In this document: positions 12,373 to 22,315 of the stretch, in pieces | How the letters are laid out: every line of letters begins with the position of its first letter | Numbering within the stretch: position 1 is the stretch's first letter | Source: Apodemus sylvaticus | Taxonomy: Eukaryota > Chordata > Mammalia > Rodentia > Muridae | Direction of reading: 5' to 3' | DNA: 64,000 nt | Assembly (NCBI RefSeq): GCF_947179515.1 | Contig: NC_067477.1 | Span: 75,200,644-75,264,643, forward strand | Made by a program: the position numbers and the translations under genes | The notes under the pieces: model-generated | Told to the model about the DNA's origin: nothing | Seen by the model: the letters and a program-made list of their open reading frames with translations, nothing else | Database searches by the model: none

Positions 12373-13584
12373 CTAATTCTCACTGGTGTTACTTGGTCTT
12401 GTCAGTGCTGGACTCACCAGTGCAAGCTGCCCCTTCCCAGGTGGCCTCTTGTGCACAGCTTACCCCCTGTACTACCTGTAGACAGGGTGCTGCTGCCCAG
12501 GCTGTTCAGATCCCAAAGCAGGCACCCGAAGGCTCCCGCTGGGGCCCGCTGGATTCACTGGGGCACACCGACTTCTCCCAGCTGGCCGTCCGGAAGCCCT
12601 GCTAGCCTCTTGCAAGACCTGGGGATGTGGTGCGGCCGCCCAGTCTGATCTGGATCCGGAAGCGGAGAGAGTTGAGCTGAGGGCTTTCCCCTGAGTCCTT
12701 GCCCCAGATTGTGTCTGTGGACCAGATGGAGCCAGTGTGCACCCCCAGGGAGCGCCGAAGGTGTATGCTGCTGTGACCTCCCCTGTGTTCCGCTCACTCC
12801 TTTGGGCAGCCAATCCCCCAACCGGGCTGGCACATACATGGTTAGCCTGGCCGCCCAGGCCCTGAGTCCAGGCAAAAGCCTGGGAGGCCAAGGTCTGAGC
12901 AAAGTTCCCCTAGGGCTATGACTGTTAATTGGGTCCGCCAGGTGACCCGGATGGCGGGCGTGTGTGCCTGCACTCCCTGAAAGCGCTGGGAGAGTCTGCT
13001 GTGCTAACAACCTCCTGGGCGGATTGACTCACAGATGGTCCACCAAGCCGCCCAGTTCTCGGGGTCAGTCCTGTGCCTTTTGGGGCCTAGACCCCCGCTT
13101 TGTTAGCCTCAGGCTATGCCTGTTACGGCTCTGCCCGCCAGAGCTCTCTGTTGTCCTGCAGGCAAAATGGCGGTGTGCGCGCAGGCCTGGGCAAAAAACC
13201 TCCTGGCTGGGTTGGCACCCCGATGGCCCCCCAAACAGCCCAGGGCCTGGGTGCAGGCCAATGCCCGTCAGGCTCAGACCCCCGCGGTGTTGGCCTAGGA
13301 TTATGTTTATGTACCTCAGTCTGTCAGATGTCTCTGCACTCTGAAACCAAGATGGAGATGAGCCTCTCCTGGCCAGAGGCCGAGTTCTGAAGTGGCTTCC
13401 ATGCAGCGAAAGGCGCCGCACAACCGCAGCTGCTTGCCGCCCGGCTGGTCAGCAAAGGTCAGTGGTCGTGGGCGCAGGGCCTAACTGGACCCTGTGTCGC
13501 CTTGGTTCCACTGCTGATGGCCCTTCAGCTGGACCAGCCACTGCTGCACTGCCACCACTGCCGCCGCCCGCCGATCTCTCTGTC
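12373..13584 (-). promoter_or_regulatory. L1 A 5' UTR / internal promoter, CpG-rich with degenerate monomers
   Basis: This is the only strongly GC- and CpG-rich stretch in the window. In the sense direction it contains a unique 5' tip (13584 to about 13360). Then come three recognisable repeats starting near 13353, 13168 and 12952 (spacing about 185 and 216 bp), each with a 'cct-gcacccagg-ctgggcggct' core and a 'gtggaccatctg' block, then a tether to ORF1. L1 5' UTRs are RNA polymerase II promoters; in mouse they are made of roughly 200-bp monomers. Sense-strand frames at 12472-12891 and 12555-13010 have no known homologue and are probably incidental. Confidence 0.85.
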
Positions 13585-13604
13585 GAAAATTAAAAATTTT
13601 TTTA
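13585..13604. repeat. Target-site duplication, 5' side of L1 A
   Basis: Matches 7022-7040 apart from one extra A in a homopolymer run. The L1 5' end (gacagagagatcggcg on the sense strand) abuts it directly. Confidence 0.85.
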
Positions 13605-13622
13605 ACTTTACAGAATGGATTT

Positions 13623-14051
13623 AGTGATAAGTTTTGAATAGATATGGCCCTTATAGTCTTATATATTTGAATACTTAGTCACAAGGGAGTGACACTATTT
13701 GAAAGGATTAGAAGGATTAAGATGTGTCCCCTTGTTGGAGTAATTGAGGTTTGTGGAGGACATGTGTCACAACTGGTAGGCTCTTTGATTTCAAAACTCC
13801 AAGGCAAGCACTGTATTCATTCTCTCTCACTCTAGCTCTTGCTTCCCCTCTTGCTTTTGCTCTCTGTCTACAGATTAAGATATAACTCTCAGCTACTTTT
13901 CAGCATTATATGTGCCATCATGCTCCCTGCCATAATGATAATGGCCTAAACCTCTTAAATTATAAGTATGCTCCTCAATGAAATGTTTTCTTCAATAAAA
14001 TTTGCCTTGGTCATGGTGTCTCTTTACAACAATAGAACAGTAACTAAGACA
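13623..14051 (+). mobile_element. Solo MaLR-type LTR
   Basis: Follows the order of rodent MT/ORR1 MaLR LTRs: 'ttgaatagatatggccctta' near the start, a 'cttgttggag' block, 'cagattaagatata', 'gccataatgataatggcc', the polyadenylation area 'caataaaatttgccttggtcatggtgtctctt', and the end 'gtaactaagaca'. A pyrimidine-rich stretch at 13818-13870 is unusual for the family and may be a local expansion. No internal region follows, so it is solo. It lies 18 bp from the 5' TSD of L1 A. Boundaries are approximate. Confidence 0.75.
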
Positions 14052-16395
14052 TAAGAACAAAATCTCACTTTAGAATGTGTCTAATCGAAATGCTGCTAGA
14101 AACAGTAAACATATGTGCTGTGGAAACAAGAAGTGAAAGATTTTTAAGTAGAATATTTGAACTTCTCAAATTTAGAAATTTTGTTCTGAATCAAGTTTTG
14201 GTGCCTACAAGTGAAAGAAGCTAAAGAAAGCAAATAACAAATATAATAACAAAAGTAATAAAATACAATAAGAAGGCATAAAGTTATAAAAAATATGGTT
14301 TTAAAATTATAGTCCAAAAAACACATTTGCCTATAAATACAATGTTTAAAACACTAACTAGCAACTGTAAATTACTTTTATGACAAGTATCAAAAATTAG
14401 TATTAGTTTTCCACTTCAATATGATTTGTGAGAAAAGACCTTGACAAAATTTTATGTTCATACCCATAAAGCACCAGAATCTTGATTCTCTTTGCTTAAA
14501 TGTGTGTAGTCTTGGAAGGAGTGAAAAGGCTTAACTCGCTTACTGATAAACCTGGTATTTATATCCAGACACAATTATCATAGTGTTATGAATCATTCAA
14601 TCCCTATACTCAGGCTGTGACAGGAGAAATTGAAATTTTGGTTGTGTATAAATCCCTCTTCCCAAGACAAATGACCACCCAAAAGCATAATACCAATAGT
14701 TATTGACAACAAGGCTCAGTCCCTCTCTTCTGGGGCCTCTAGATGAAGTTTTTGTAAACTCAACATCTATTAAAAACTTGGTACCAAAACCAAATCTCCC
14801 AATATATAATACAATAGACTCTGTACCCTGCATATCAATTGGACCACACAATCTCTGGTCTGAATGGTCAAAATGATTTCTATCTTTAGAAAAGCCACAT
14901 CTTTTATGAAGTTCGAGAAACTGTGGAAAAAAGATCATAGAGAAAGTTTCACCTCCTTAAAAACTGTAATTCACCTCAATATCTTAGAAACAGCTACCCC
15001 ATAATACATATTAGAACAGTACAGCAAGCTTAATAATGTTAGTGTGCATTCCTGGTCTCATGTCATAATATCTGCCTTTACAATGTTCACGTATTTGTTA
15101 TTACTTTCCCCCTCTGCTCCCATCTAAACCCTATGTTGATTTCAGCAGCAATTGAAACACTATGTATAGTGAATAATGATATAGTTTTGCGACTTGTTTT
15201 CTCAGTTAGTATTTTTTATATAAAGTTGATGCATGCCATTGGATGTAATTCATTTATTCTCTATCCTCAGCATATAAAATGCTCTATGATAATGATATGT
15301 AACACAGACAACAAAATTAAAAATAATACATTACTGGGTATTGCTTAAAATACATAGCATTAGGGATACACCCAAAAATTGCATTCATATATGATAGAAA
15401 AGTACGAGTTCTCATGTATTAAAATGGCATGTGGGAAAATATGTACACATCACATCTCCAGAAAAGATTCCAAAAATATTATTCATCATAATTGAAAAAC
15501 AATCCAGATACTTATCCTTTATATAGTGTGAATAAATTGTTTGTATTCAGAAATCTAACACAGAATCCAATAATGGCACATAATTCTGTTCCTTTATACA
15601 TATAAAAATTTAAAAAATGGTAATTGGTTTAATATGCAGTGAAAGAAAGTAGGTAAGGAAAAAAGCATAAAGTTCAACAATGATAATATATCTATTGAGA
15701 ATTCATGCCAAGTCATGTACACACTTCTTTAATTATCATCACATAGTTCTAAAATGTGTGTGAATATAACTTGTAAGAGTTCTGTTCTTATGGTCATATT
15801 TACACATGTCTCAGTGCTATCTCTTGAAAAGTGCAATTAACAATACCTGGAAAAGATTTCTCTTAACTTCCTCTAAACCAAACTGCTTTCATTAAGCTCC
15901 CGAGTAGCACAGTCAGCTTCCTACCTGTGTAATTACTGTGTGTTTATACTGAGTGGTACAAGGAACCTTCAGAACATCATGTTGCTCCCACACTCCCATT
16001 AGTATTGATATTATCATATCACTAAAAACAGGTATGTGGGAGGAATAAATATAAGTTCCCATTAGCAGCTAATAAAACTCATCCTGGTGTAATGTTCTAG
16101 CCTCTATGCACTAATAAAAAGAAAATGATCTCTAGATGTGAAAGAGCATATTTCATCGGAGTCACACCTGTGTTGATTTACTCACATAAACTATGTGTGT
16201 GGCAGATGTCACTGCAAAAAGACATAGCCATTTTAGAAGACAGTTTTTTTTTTTCATCAAGTGTTGTTTCTAGTATTTTATATTTAAGATGATCCAAAAC
16301 GTTTGACTAATCTTTACTTTCTACTTCTAATAACTTTTTTATTGTTAATTCTTCCAGCTTTACCTCTGAGTTCTTGCCACCTACTCTCATTTTTG
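14052..16395. other. Unassigned AT-rich intergenic sequence
   Basis: Short frames only (longest about 113 codons, 14597-14938 minus) with no recognisable protein. No repeat family is identified with confidence. Confidence 0.4.
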
Positions 16396-16399
16396 TCTT

Positions 16400-16505
16400 T
16401 CTTTTGGAGGAAAAGGTCTCACTATGTAGACCAGGTTTACCTCCAGTTCTTTCTTGTCCTGCAGCACACCTAGTGTTGGATTACATATATGTGCCATCAT
16501 GTGTA
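16400..16505 (-). mobile_element. Diverged B1-like SINE fragment
   Basis: On the plus strand the sequence 'ggtctcactatgtagaccagg' (near 16415, shortened here) followed by 'tagtgttggattacatatatgtgccatcat' order matches the reverse complement of a B1 SINE, a 7SL-derived non-autonomous retroposon. It is diverged and lacks a clear tail. Confidence 0.65.
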
Positions 16506-16509
16506 ATTC

Positions 16510-17505
16510 TCATTATTATTTCTTGATAGCTGTAATCTTCTCTGCTTCTCACTTCAACAAACATGTTTAATTTATTTAAAAGAGGAAAATGCAAATAAAA
16601 CAATCACAGCACCCTTTGTTCTTCTCTCGTATTTACCACACTACAGTTTTTATATCCCTCTCTTTCAATTACTGACATATGCCTTCAGTTCTAAATAAAA
16701 AATAAGTGAATAAATAAATTATCGAACAAAAATAAAATATGGATATGAATTTCCCGTTCTCCAACATTTCTATATTCACTCTTGTTAACATAGGCACGTG
16801 CTCCTTTATGATGAGGCTAGGGGGAGTGTCTACGTCTAAAGCTGATGTTAGCAGTCATTATAGGTTATAACAGTGAAAATCAGTATAGTAAATTATTCTT
16901 GAATTAAAAGATCACATTATATTTAGATATTTTATAAAATTGATATAAAACTAGAATTAGCTAGCATGTATATGAAATATATAATCTTTTAAATTCTAGT
17001 AATGCCTTTAAAGGCTATATTTTAACAAGAAGACACATTTGTCCCTAAAAAGAGCATATAATCCCATAATTGACATGACTTCTTGTGCGAAAATAAGAAA
17101 AAAATTAACCAGCCCTCTGCTCAGAGAAAATCTCTTTTTCTCCATATTCATAAATCAGTATCCTTGTGAGCTTAATTCAAACAAAGCTAGAGAATAAACA
17201 GAAAATATATTAAGCCTTTATTTAACCAATGGCCTATCAACACACACAATCTAGAGAGCTTCATAGACCAGTCTGCACCCATGGGAAAACTCTTCATGAC
17301 TGCAGTGGTTAGAAATCCAGGATCTACATTAATTGAGCCATGGAGGATGAAGCATAGTTTGGACAACACTAGTTAGCTTCATGAAGCTCTATGGCTGTGA
17401 GTAACTTGAAACCACATGCATACTATGTATAAAAGGTTGTTTTTCCATTGAGAGTATGGTTATCTGTATAGATATTCAGACAACTGCTCATGGTGAATGA
17501 ATACT
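16510..17505. other. Unassigned AT-rich sequence
   Basis: No gene or repeat recognised. Short minus-strand frame 17187-17369 has no features. Confidence 0.35.
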
Positions 17506-18923
17506 TTTTGCCCCTTTTTTTTGTATAATATCTTTTTATATTTCAAACAGTATCCCCTTTCCAGGTCTCCCCCCTACCAGAAACTCCTTATCCCATCCCC
17601 CTACCTCTGCTTCAATGAGAGTGTTCTGCCACCCACCCACTCCTGCCTCCCTGTGTTAGCATTCCCCTACACTGGGAATCAAGCCTTCATGGGACCAAGG
17701 ACCTCTATTCCCATTAGTGACCAACAAGGACATGCTCTGCTGCATATGTGGCTGGAGCCACTGGTCCCTCTGCATGTATACTTGGTTGGTTCCCTAATCC
17801 CTGGGAGCTCTGGGGATTATGGTTGTTTGGCATTGTTCTTCTTATGGTGTTGCAAATGCCTTCAGCTCCTTCAGTCCTTTCTCTATTTCATCCATTGGGG
17901 ACACTGTGCTCAGTGCAATAGTTGGCTGCAAGCACCCACATCTGAATTTGTCAGGCTCTGGCAGATCCTCTCAGGAGACAACAGTGTCAGGCTCCTGATT
18001 CTTGGCATCCACAATTTCATCTGGGTTTGCTGACTGTATATGGGATGGATCCCCAGGTAGGTCAGTCTCTGGCCTTTCCTTCAGTGTCTGCTCCACACTT
18101 CATCTTCATATTTCCTCTCAAGCATTTTTATTTGCATTTCCCTGATGACTAAGGATGTTGAACATTTCTTTAGATGCTTCTCAATAATTTGATATTTCTT
18201 ATTTGAGAATTCTTTGTTTATCTCTGTACCCCATTTTTAATAATGCTGGTTCTCTGGAAAATAAATTTTTATGTTCTTTGTAAATAATGTATATTAGTCC
18301 TCTTTGGGATATAGGATTGGTAAAGTTCTTTTCCCAATCCTTTTGTTGTCTATTTGTCCAATTGACAGTGTCCTTTGCCTTACAGAAGCTTTGCAATTTT
18401 ATGAGTCTATTGTTGATTTTATTGCATAAGTCATTGGTGTTCTCTTCAGGAAATTTTCCTGTGTGCCCACTTGTTTGAGGCTCTTCCCCACTTTTATTTT
18501 TTTTAGTTTCAGTGTATCTAGTTTTATTTTGAGGTCCTTGATTCACTTGCACTTGAGCTTTGTACAAGGAGATAAGAATGGCTTTATTTGCATACTTCTA
18601 CATACTGACCTTCAGTTGAACCAGTATCATTTGTTGAAAGTGCTATCTTTTCTCCACTGAAGGTTTTCGCTCCTTTGTCAAAGATCAAATGACCATAGGT
18701 GTGTGGTTTAGTTTCTAGGTCTTCAATTCTATTCCATTGATCTATCTGCCTATCTCTGTACCAATAATATATAGTTTTTTTTTAAATTACCATTGCTCTG
18801 TAATATAGCTTTAGGTAAGGGATGAGAATTCCTCCAGCAGTTTTATTGTTGAGAATAGTTTTCACTATGCTGGGTTTTTTGTTATTCGAAATGAATTTGT
18901 AAATTATTATTTCTAACTCTATG

Positions 18924-18937
18924 AAAAATTGAATTGG
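18924..18937. repeat. Target-site duplication, left of L1 K
   Basis: aaaaattgaattgg, identical to 20779-20792. It lies within the old L1 J ORF2, so the target of K was L1 DNA. Confidence 0.9.
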
Positions 18938-20085
18938 TGTCTCCTGAATTTTTAATCTTAGCCATTCTGACTGGTGTAAGATGAAATCTTAGGGTTGTTT
19001 TGATTTGCATTTCCCTAATGACTAATGAAGTTGAGCATTTTTTAAGATGCTTCTCCGCCATCCGAAGTTCTTCAGGTGAGAATTCTTTGTTTAACTCTGT
19101 ACCCCATTTTTTAATAGGGTTGTTCGGTTTTCTGGAGTCTAACTTCTTGAGTTCTTTATATATATTGGATATTAGCCCTCTATCTGATGTAGGATTGGTG
19201 AAGATCTTTTCCCAATTTGTTGGTTGCCGATCTGTCCTCTTGATGGTGTCCTTTGCCTTACAGAAACTCTGTAACCTTATGAGGTCCCATTTGTCAATTC
19301 TTGCTCTTAGAGCATACGCTATTGGTGTTCTGTTCAGAAACTTTCTCCCTGTACCGATGTCCTCAAGGGTCTTCCCCAGTTTCTTTTCTATTAGCTTCAG
19401 AGTGTCTGACTTTATGTGGAGGTCCTTGATCCATTTGGATTTGAGCTTAGTACAAGGAGACAAGGATGGATCAATTCGCATTCTTCTGCATGCTGACCTC
19501 CAGTTGAACCAGCACCGTTGGTTGAAAAGGCTATCTTTTTTCCATTGGATGTTTTCAGCCTCTTTGTCGAGGATCAAGTGGCCATAGGTGTGTGGGTTCA
19601 TTTCTGGATCTTCAATCCTGTTCCATTGATCCTCCTGCCTGTCACTGTACCAATACCATGCAGTTTTTAACACTATTGCTCTGTAGTATTGCTTGAGGTC
19701 AGGGATACTGATTCCCCCAGATTTTCTTTTGTTGCTGAGAATAGTTTTAGCTATCCTGGGTTTTTTGTTGTTCCAGATGAATTTGATAATTGCTCTTTCT
19801 AACTCTGTGAAGAATTGAGTTGGGATTTTGATGGGTATTGCATTGAATCTGTATAGTGCTTTAGGCAAAATGGCTATTTTAACTATATTGATTCTACCGA
19901 TCCATGAGCATGGGAGGTTTTCCCATTTTTTGAGGTCTTCTTCCATTTCCTTCTTCAGAGTCTTGAAGTTCTTGTCATACAGATCTTTCGCATGTTTGGT
20001 AAGAGTCACCCCAAGATACTTTATACTGTTTGTGGCTATTGTGAAGGGGGTCATTTCCCTAATTTCTTTCTCCGCCTGCTTATCC
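18938..20085 (-). pseudogene. L1 K ORF2, inverted arm
   Basis: The minus-strand frame 18882-20198 (438 codons) is uninterrupted across this arm. It reads from DKQAEKEIREMTPFTIATNSIKYLGVTLTK through LKTAWYWYSDRQEDQWNRIEDPEMNPHTYGHL to RMAKIKNSGD, the part of ORF2p downstream of the reverse-transcriptase active site. Frame ends run into inverted K sequence at one side and J at the other, so the true L1 content is 18938-20085. The absence of stops indicates a recent insertion. Confidence 0.9.
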
Positions 20086-20778
20086 ATGGAGAGGGTGCGG
20101 AGAAAGAGGAACACTCCTCCACTGCTGGTGGGGTTGCAAATTGGTACAACCACTCTGGAAAGCAGTCTGGCGGTTCCTCCGAAAATTGGGCACCTCACTT
20201 CCAGAAGATCCTGCTATACCACTCCTGGGCATATACCCAGAGGATTCCCCACCATGTAATAAGGATACATGCTCTACTATGTTCATAGCAGCCCTATTTA
20301 TAATTGCCAGATGCTGGAAAGAACCCAGGTATCCCTCAACAGAAGAGTGGATACAAAAAATGTGGTATATCTACACAATGGAGTACTATTCAGCCATTAG
20401 AAACAATGAATTCATGAAATTCTTAGGCAAATGTATGGAGCTAGAGAACATCATACTAAGTGAGGTAACCCAGACTCAAAAGGTGAATCATGGTATGCAC
20501 TCACTAATAAGTGGTTATTAACCTAGAAAACTGGAATACCCAAAACATAATCCACACATCAAATGAGATACAAGAAGAAAGCAGGAGTGGTCCCTGGTTC
20601 TGGAAAGACTCAGTGAAACAGTATTTGGTAAAACCAGAACGGGGAACTGGGAAGGGGTGGGAGGGAGGACAGGGGAAGAGAAGGGGGCTTACGGGACTTT
20701 CGGGGAGTGGGGGGGGCTAGAAAAGGGGAAATCATTTGAAATGTAAATAAATTATATCGAATAAAAAAAAAGAAGGAA
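18938..20778 (+). mobile_element. Young L1 (element K) with 5' inversion (twin priming)
   Basis: The 3' part, 20086-20778, is in plus orientation: ORF2 C-terminus, 3' UTR with G-rich tract, A-rich tail. The 5' part, 18938-20085, is the immediately upstream ORF2 segment but on the minus strand. In sense coordinates the inverted arm ends '..ttcaggagaca' and the plus arm starts 'tggagagggtg', so only about 8-9 bases of L1 are lost at the switch. A perfect 14-bp TSD flanks the whole unit. Together these are the hallmarks of twin priming, in which two reverse-transcription starts on one L1 RNA give an inverted 5' arm. Confidence 0.95.
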
Positions 20779-20792
20779 AAAAATTGAATTGG
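20779..20792. repeat. Target-site duplication, right of L1 K
   Basis: aaaaattgaattgg follows the A-rich tail of K (20761-20778), then J sequence resumes. Confidence 0.9.
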
Positions 20793-21829
20793 AATTTATG
20801 GGATAGCATTGAATCTATAGATTGCTTTTGGAAACATTGCCATTTTTACTATATTAATCCTGCCAATCCATAAGCATGTGACATCGTTCCATCTTCTTAG
20901 ATCTTTGATTTCTTTTTTCAAAGACTTGAAGTTCTCATACAGTTATTTCACTTGCTTAGTTAGAGTCCCACCAAGGTATTTTATATTAATTAATGACTAT
21001 TGTGAAGGGTATTTTCCCTAATTTTTTTCCTCACCCTATTTTTCCTCTGTGTAGAAGAACACTACTGATTTGTTTGAGTTAATTTTATATCCAGTCACTT
21101 TGCTGAAGTTGTTTATCAGCTATAGGAGTTCTCTGGTGGAATTTTGGAGTTCAGTAATTTTACTACCATATCTTCTGCAAATAGGGATATTTTGAATTCT
21201 TCTTTTCCAATTTGTATCCCTTTGACCTCCGTTTGTTGTCTTATTGCTCTGGCTAGGATTTGGAGTACTATATTGAATATGTAGGGACAGAGTGGGCAGC
21301 GTTGTCTAGTCCCTGATTTCAGTGGGATTGCTTCAAGTTTCTCTCCATTTAGTTTGATGTTGGCTACTGTTTGGGTGTATGTTGCTTTTACTATATTTAG
21401 ATATGGACCTTGATTTCCATATTTCCAAGAGGTTTACCATGAAGGGGTGGTGAAATGCTTTCTCAGCATTTAATGAGAAGATCATGTGTTTTTTTTTTCC
21501 TTTGAGTTTGTTTATGTAGTAGATTAGGAATAATTATATTCATGTTAAAGAGTTGGAGAACTGTAGTTAAAGCAAGACAGGAAGTGGGGAAATAGAAAAA
21601 TAAAGGGAGCATCTGGGAAAATTTAATTTCTATACAAAATTGTTGGTGACTTTACTCTTTTGTTATTCTTTGCCTATGCTCACAAGATTTCATTTATCTC
21701 TCATCCTCAGCTGATTTGCAACAAATAAAATTCTCTGCAGATTTCTTATAAAGCTGGTTACTGATTTGATCTAAGTTCTTTAATTATTTTGGAAACAGGA
21801 TAACCAAAGAGGTGGATATGTTGTGGTTG

Positions 21830-22025
21830 GTATAATCCTCTCAGTATCCTCCCCTTTCTTTTGGTTAACTCTTTCCTCATCCTGTGGTTGGGAATATTAT
21901 CTCTCATATTCCAGATCCCTTGTTGTTCTAGACTCATACTTCACAACTGTAAGCCAAATAAGGAACTCTTTCTTTAGATTGCCATTGGCCATGATATTTT
22001 AACCACAGCAAAAAAAGACTGAAAT
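21830..22025 (+). mobile_element. MaLR-type LTR, 3' part
   Basis: The segment 'caactgtaagccaaataagg' (21946) followed by 'gccattggccatgatatttta' and 'accacagcaa' matches the conserved end of ORR1/MT LTRs (polyadenylation region then end). The 5' half is too diverged to place. Confidence 0.55.
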
Positions 22026-22027
22026 GA

Positions 22028-22315
22028 TGAGGACTTGAGTTTTAATCTCAAGCAGCCGTGGAAAAGTTGAACATGGCTGCACATGTGTATGACCACAACG
22101 TAGAAAATCAAAGAGAAGATGATCCTAGGAGTTTATAAGGTGACAAGCCAAGCCTAAACAGTGCGTTTTCAGTTTACTGAGAGACCCTTTCTCCAAAGTA
22201 TAAGAATAAGAAAGACATAACAAAACAGCAGACACCCTCTTTGACCTGTGCCCATACATCATATATAAGTACACACACACACACACACACTCACACACAC
22301 ACACACACACACAAT
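22028..22315 (+). mobile_element. B4 composite SINE (tRNA-like plus B1-like) with CA tail
   Basis: Ordered matches to B4: 'aggacttgagttttaatctc' (B-box-like part of the ID-related head), 'gttgaacatggctgcacatg' (B1-like), 'tcagtttactgagagaccct', 'gacctgtgcccatacatcat', ending in a (CA)n run 22269-22312. Diverged but in the right order over the full length. Confidence 0.75.
22269..22312. repeat. (CA)n microsatellite at B4 tail
   Basis: About 22 CA units with one T interruption, at the place where B4 elements normally carry a CA-rich end. Confidence 0.95.

Larger units (their letters stand above)
7041..13584 (-). mobile_element. Full-length rat-type L1 (element A)
   Basis: A 6.5-kb L1 on the minus strand. 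In sense order: GC-rich 5' UTR (13584-12373), ORF1 (12372-11170), ORF2 (about 11110-7287), 3' UTR with G-rich polypurine block, and short A-rich tail (7286-7041). It is bounded by a 19/20-bp TSD at 7022-7040 and 13585-13604, so both ends are genuine. On the sense strand the TSD begins TT/AAAAAAA, which fits the known L1 endonuclease preference. Both ORFs carry frameshifts and stops, so it is a complete insertion but a dead copy. It is close in sequence to elements C, D, H and K and is a relatively young family member. Confidence 0.95.
17510..21533 (-). mobile_element. Old L1 (element J), interrupted by L1 K
   Basis: On the minus strand: ORF2 from about 21533 down to 18128, then directly an old-type 3' UTR (18127-17510) with a poly(T) on the plus strand near 17511-17521. 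The C-terminal third of ORF2 is missing, because the 'tgcatttccctgatgactaa' region at 18131 is joined straight to 3' UTR sequence, an internal deletion. The younger element K (18938-20778) sits inside J and splits it; J resumes at 20793 with 'aatttatgggatagcattg'. No full frame survives. The 5' end stops in the reverse-transcriptase region (tttgagtttgtttatgtag), so J is 5' truncated. Confidence 0.85.
18128..21533 (-). pseudogene. L1 J ORF2 remnant (two pieces around K)
   Basis: Minus-strand remnants of reverse transcriptase and the downstream region, diverged from the young copies throughout. One short frame (18199-18567) reads SFCKAKDTVNWTNRQQKDWEKNFTNPISQRGLI, the diverged form of the family's KDTIKRTNRQPTNWEKIFTNPTSDRGLI. 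Frameshifts and stops are common. The FADD region lies around 21150-21200 but is damaged. Confidence 0.8.

Noticed and set aside
12400..13584. CpG-rich block as a host gene CpG island
   Set aside because: It lies wholly within the L1 A insertion, upstream of ORF1, and ends exactly at the TSD.
18882..20198. 438-codon minus frame as an intact ORF2 on the minus strand
   Set aside because: Its L1 part is the inverted arm of K; both ends of the frame extend into unrelated orientation or into J.
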